From NCBI GenBank assembly GCA_023382435.1, contig JAHDVS010000028.1, positions 1 to 36,402 on the forward strand: a stretch of 36,402 bases of DNA, in the 5' to 3' direction. The stretch comes from Thermoleophilia bacterium. GTDB taxonomy: Bacteria; Actinomycetota; Thermoleophilia; Gaiellales; Gaiellaceae. Shown one piece after another: positions 36,028-36,402 of this stretch; within the stretch, counting starts at the first letter, position 1, and each line of letters starts with the position of its first letter. Under the pieces are notes generated by a model that did not search any database, was not told where the DNA came from, and saw only the letters and a program-made list of their open reading frames with translations. The position numbers were made by a program, and so were the translations under genes.

Positions 36028-36402
36028 GCGAGCAGCCGAAGACGCTGAAGCGCGACGTCGGCCTCCACCGGCACACCACGATCGGCACCGGGGGCCCGGC
36101 CCGCTGGCTCGCGAAGCCCGAAACCGTGCAGGAACTCGTCGACCTGCTCGCCTGGGCGGCCGAGCGCGACGAGCCGGTCGCCGTGCTCGGCCTCGGCTCG
36201 AACCTGCTCGTCGCCGACGACGGCTTTCCCGGGCTCGCGCTCAGGCTGTCCGGCACGCTCGCCTACGTCAAGATCGACGGGACGAGCATGACCGCCGGTG
36301 GCGGCGCCCCGCTCGCCGTGTGCCTCCACCGCGCCCGCGACGCCGGCCTCGGCGGGCTCGAGTTCGCCTGCGCGATCCCGGGCACCGTCGGCGGCGCCGT
36401 CT
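36024..36402 (+). CDS. murB: UDP-N-acetylenolpyruvoylglucosamine reductase, 5' part
   Basis: Only the first 126 codons are in the window; the gene is cut by the right edge, not broken. Visible: HTTIGTGGPARWLAKPETVQ, the FAD-binding VLGLGSNLLVADDGFPGL, and GGLEFACAIPGTVGGAV, the conserved family stretch at this position. MurB uses NADPH and FAD to reduce UDP-GlcNAc-enolpyruvate to UDP-MurNAc, supplying the substrate of MurC. ATG at 36024 overlaps the murC TGA. In many actinobacteria ftsQ comes next, but that lies outside. Confidence 0.95.
   Translation, partial: MSEQPKTLKRDVGLHRHTTIGTGGPARWLAKPETVQELVDLLAWAAERDEPVAVLGLGSNLLVADDGFPGLALRLSGTLAYVKIDGTSMTAGGGAPLAVCLHRARDAGLGGLEFACAIPGTVGGAV

Noticed and set aside
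1-36402. CRISPR array, tRNA/rRNA genes, insertion sequence, prophage or integrase
   Set aside because: No regularly spaced repeats beyond the short operator repeats listed, no tRNA-like cloverleaf or CCA ends noticed, and no transposase or integrase motifs in any frame read.

Overview
The window is a very GC-rich bacterial chromosome segment with many GTG starts, short intergenic gaps and overlapping stop/start codons. It is most likely a deep-branching actinobacterium. My best guess is the class Thermoleophilia, inferred from overall composition, a fused SecDF, a complete queA-tgt pair and a meso-DAP type MurE. Taxonomy was not tested. No gap between genes exceeds about 165 bases. I see no tRNA, rRNA, CRISPR array, IS element or prophage.

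Layout. 1-1239 (minus strand): the start of a WYL-type regulator, an unrecognised protein with a Cys/His tail, and a universal stress protein; nested inverted repeats lie at 694-759. 1350-5161 (plus): a 3-hydroxybutyryl-CoA dehydrogenase, a tiny zinc-ribbon protein, then a secreted protein with an OmpR-type regulator and a histidine kinase. 5190-13080: a divergent coiled-coil gene, then queA-tgt-yajC-secDF (queuosine tRNA modification and protein export), a phasin-like protein and a UbiB-type kinase. 13097-18826: a lipoprotein, an orphan response regulator, a DEAD-box RNA helicase, an Ig-like/polysaccharide deacetylase exoprotein, and a DNA glycosylase-cupin pair. 18903-22741: a CGNR zinc-finger protein followed by compact hydantoinase/oxoprolinase A and B subunits. 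22746-23776 (minus): an ECF sigma factor translationally coupled to an O6-alkylguanine-DNA alkyltransferase. 23894-36402 (plus): the division and cell wall (dcw) cluster mraZ-rsmH-ftsL-ftsI-murE-murF-mraY-murD-ftsW-murG-murC-murB, cut by the window end inside murB.

How the genes work together. The dcw cluster supplies the enzymes from UDP-MurNAc through lipid II to septal transpeptidation. Its promoter (TTGTCA-N17-TAAAGT) is overlaid by four 10-bp MraZ-type repeats and, on its -35, by a near-perfect 24-bp palindrome shared with the divergent sigma/alkyltransferase operon. Many first genes of transcription units have a TANNNT hexamer 6-9 bases before the start codon and no Shine-Dalgarno, which points to widespread leaderless transcription.

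Most of the window is housekeeping. The parts most worth following are the leaderless promoter pattern, the sigma-alkyltransferase operon with its shared control region, the apparent ATA start of the helicase with a leader hairpin, the operator-like repeats at 694-759, and the long ftsW/murG overlap.
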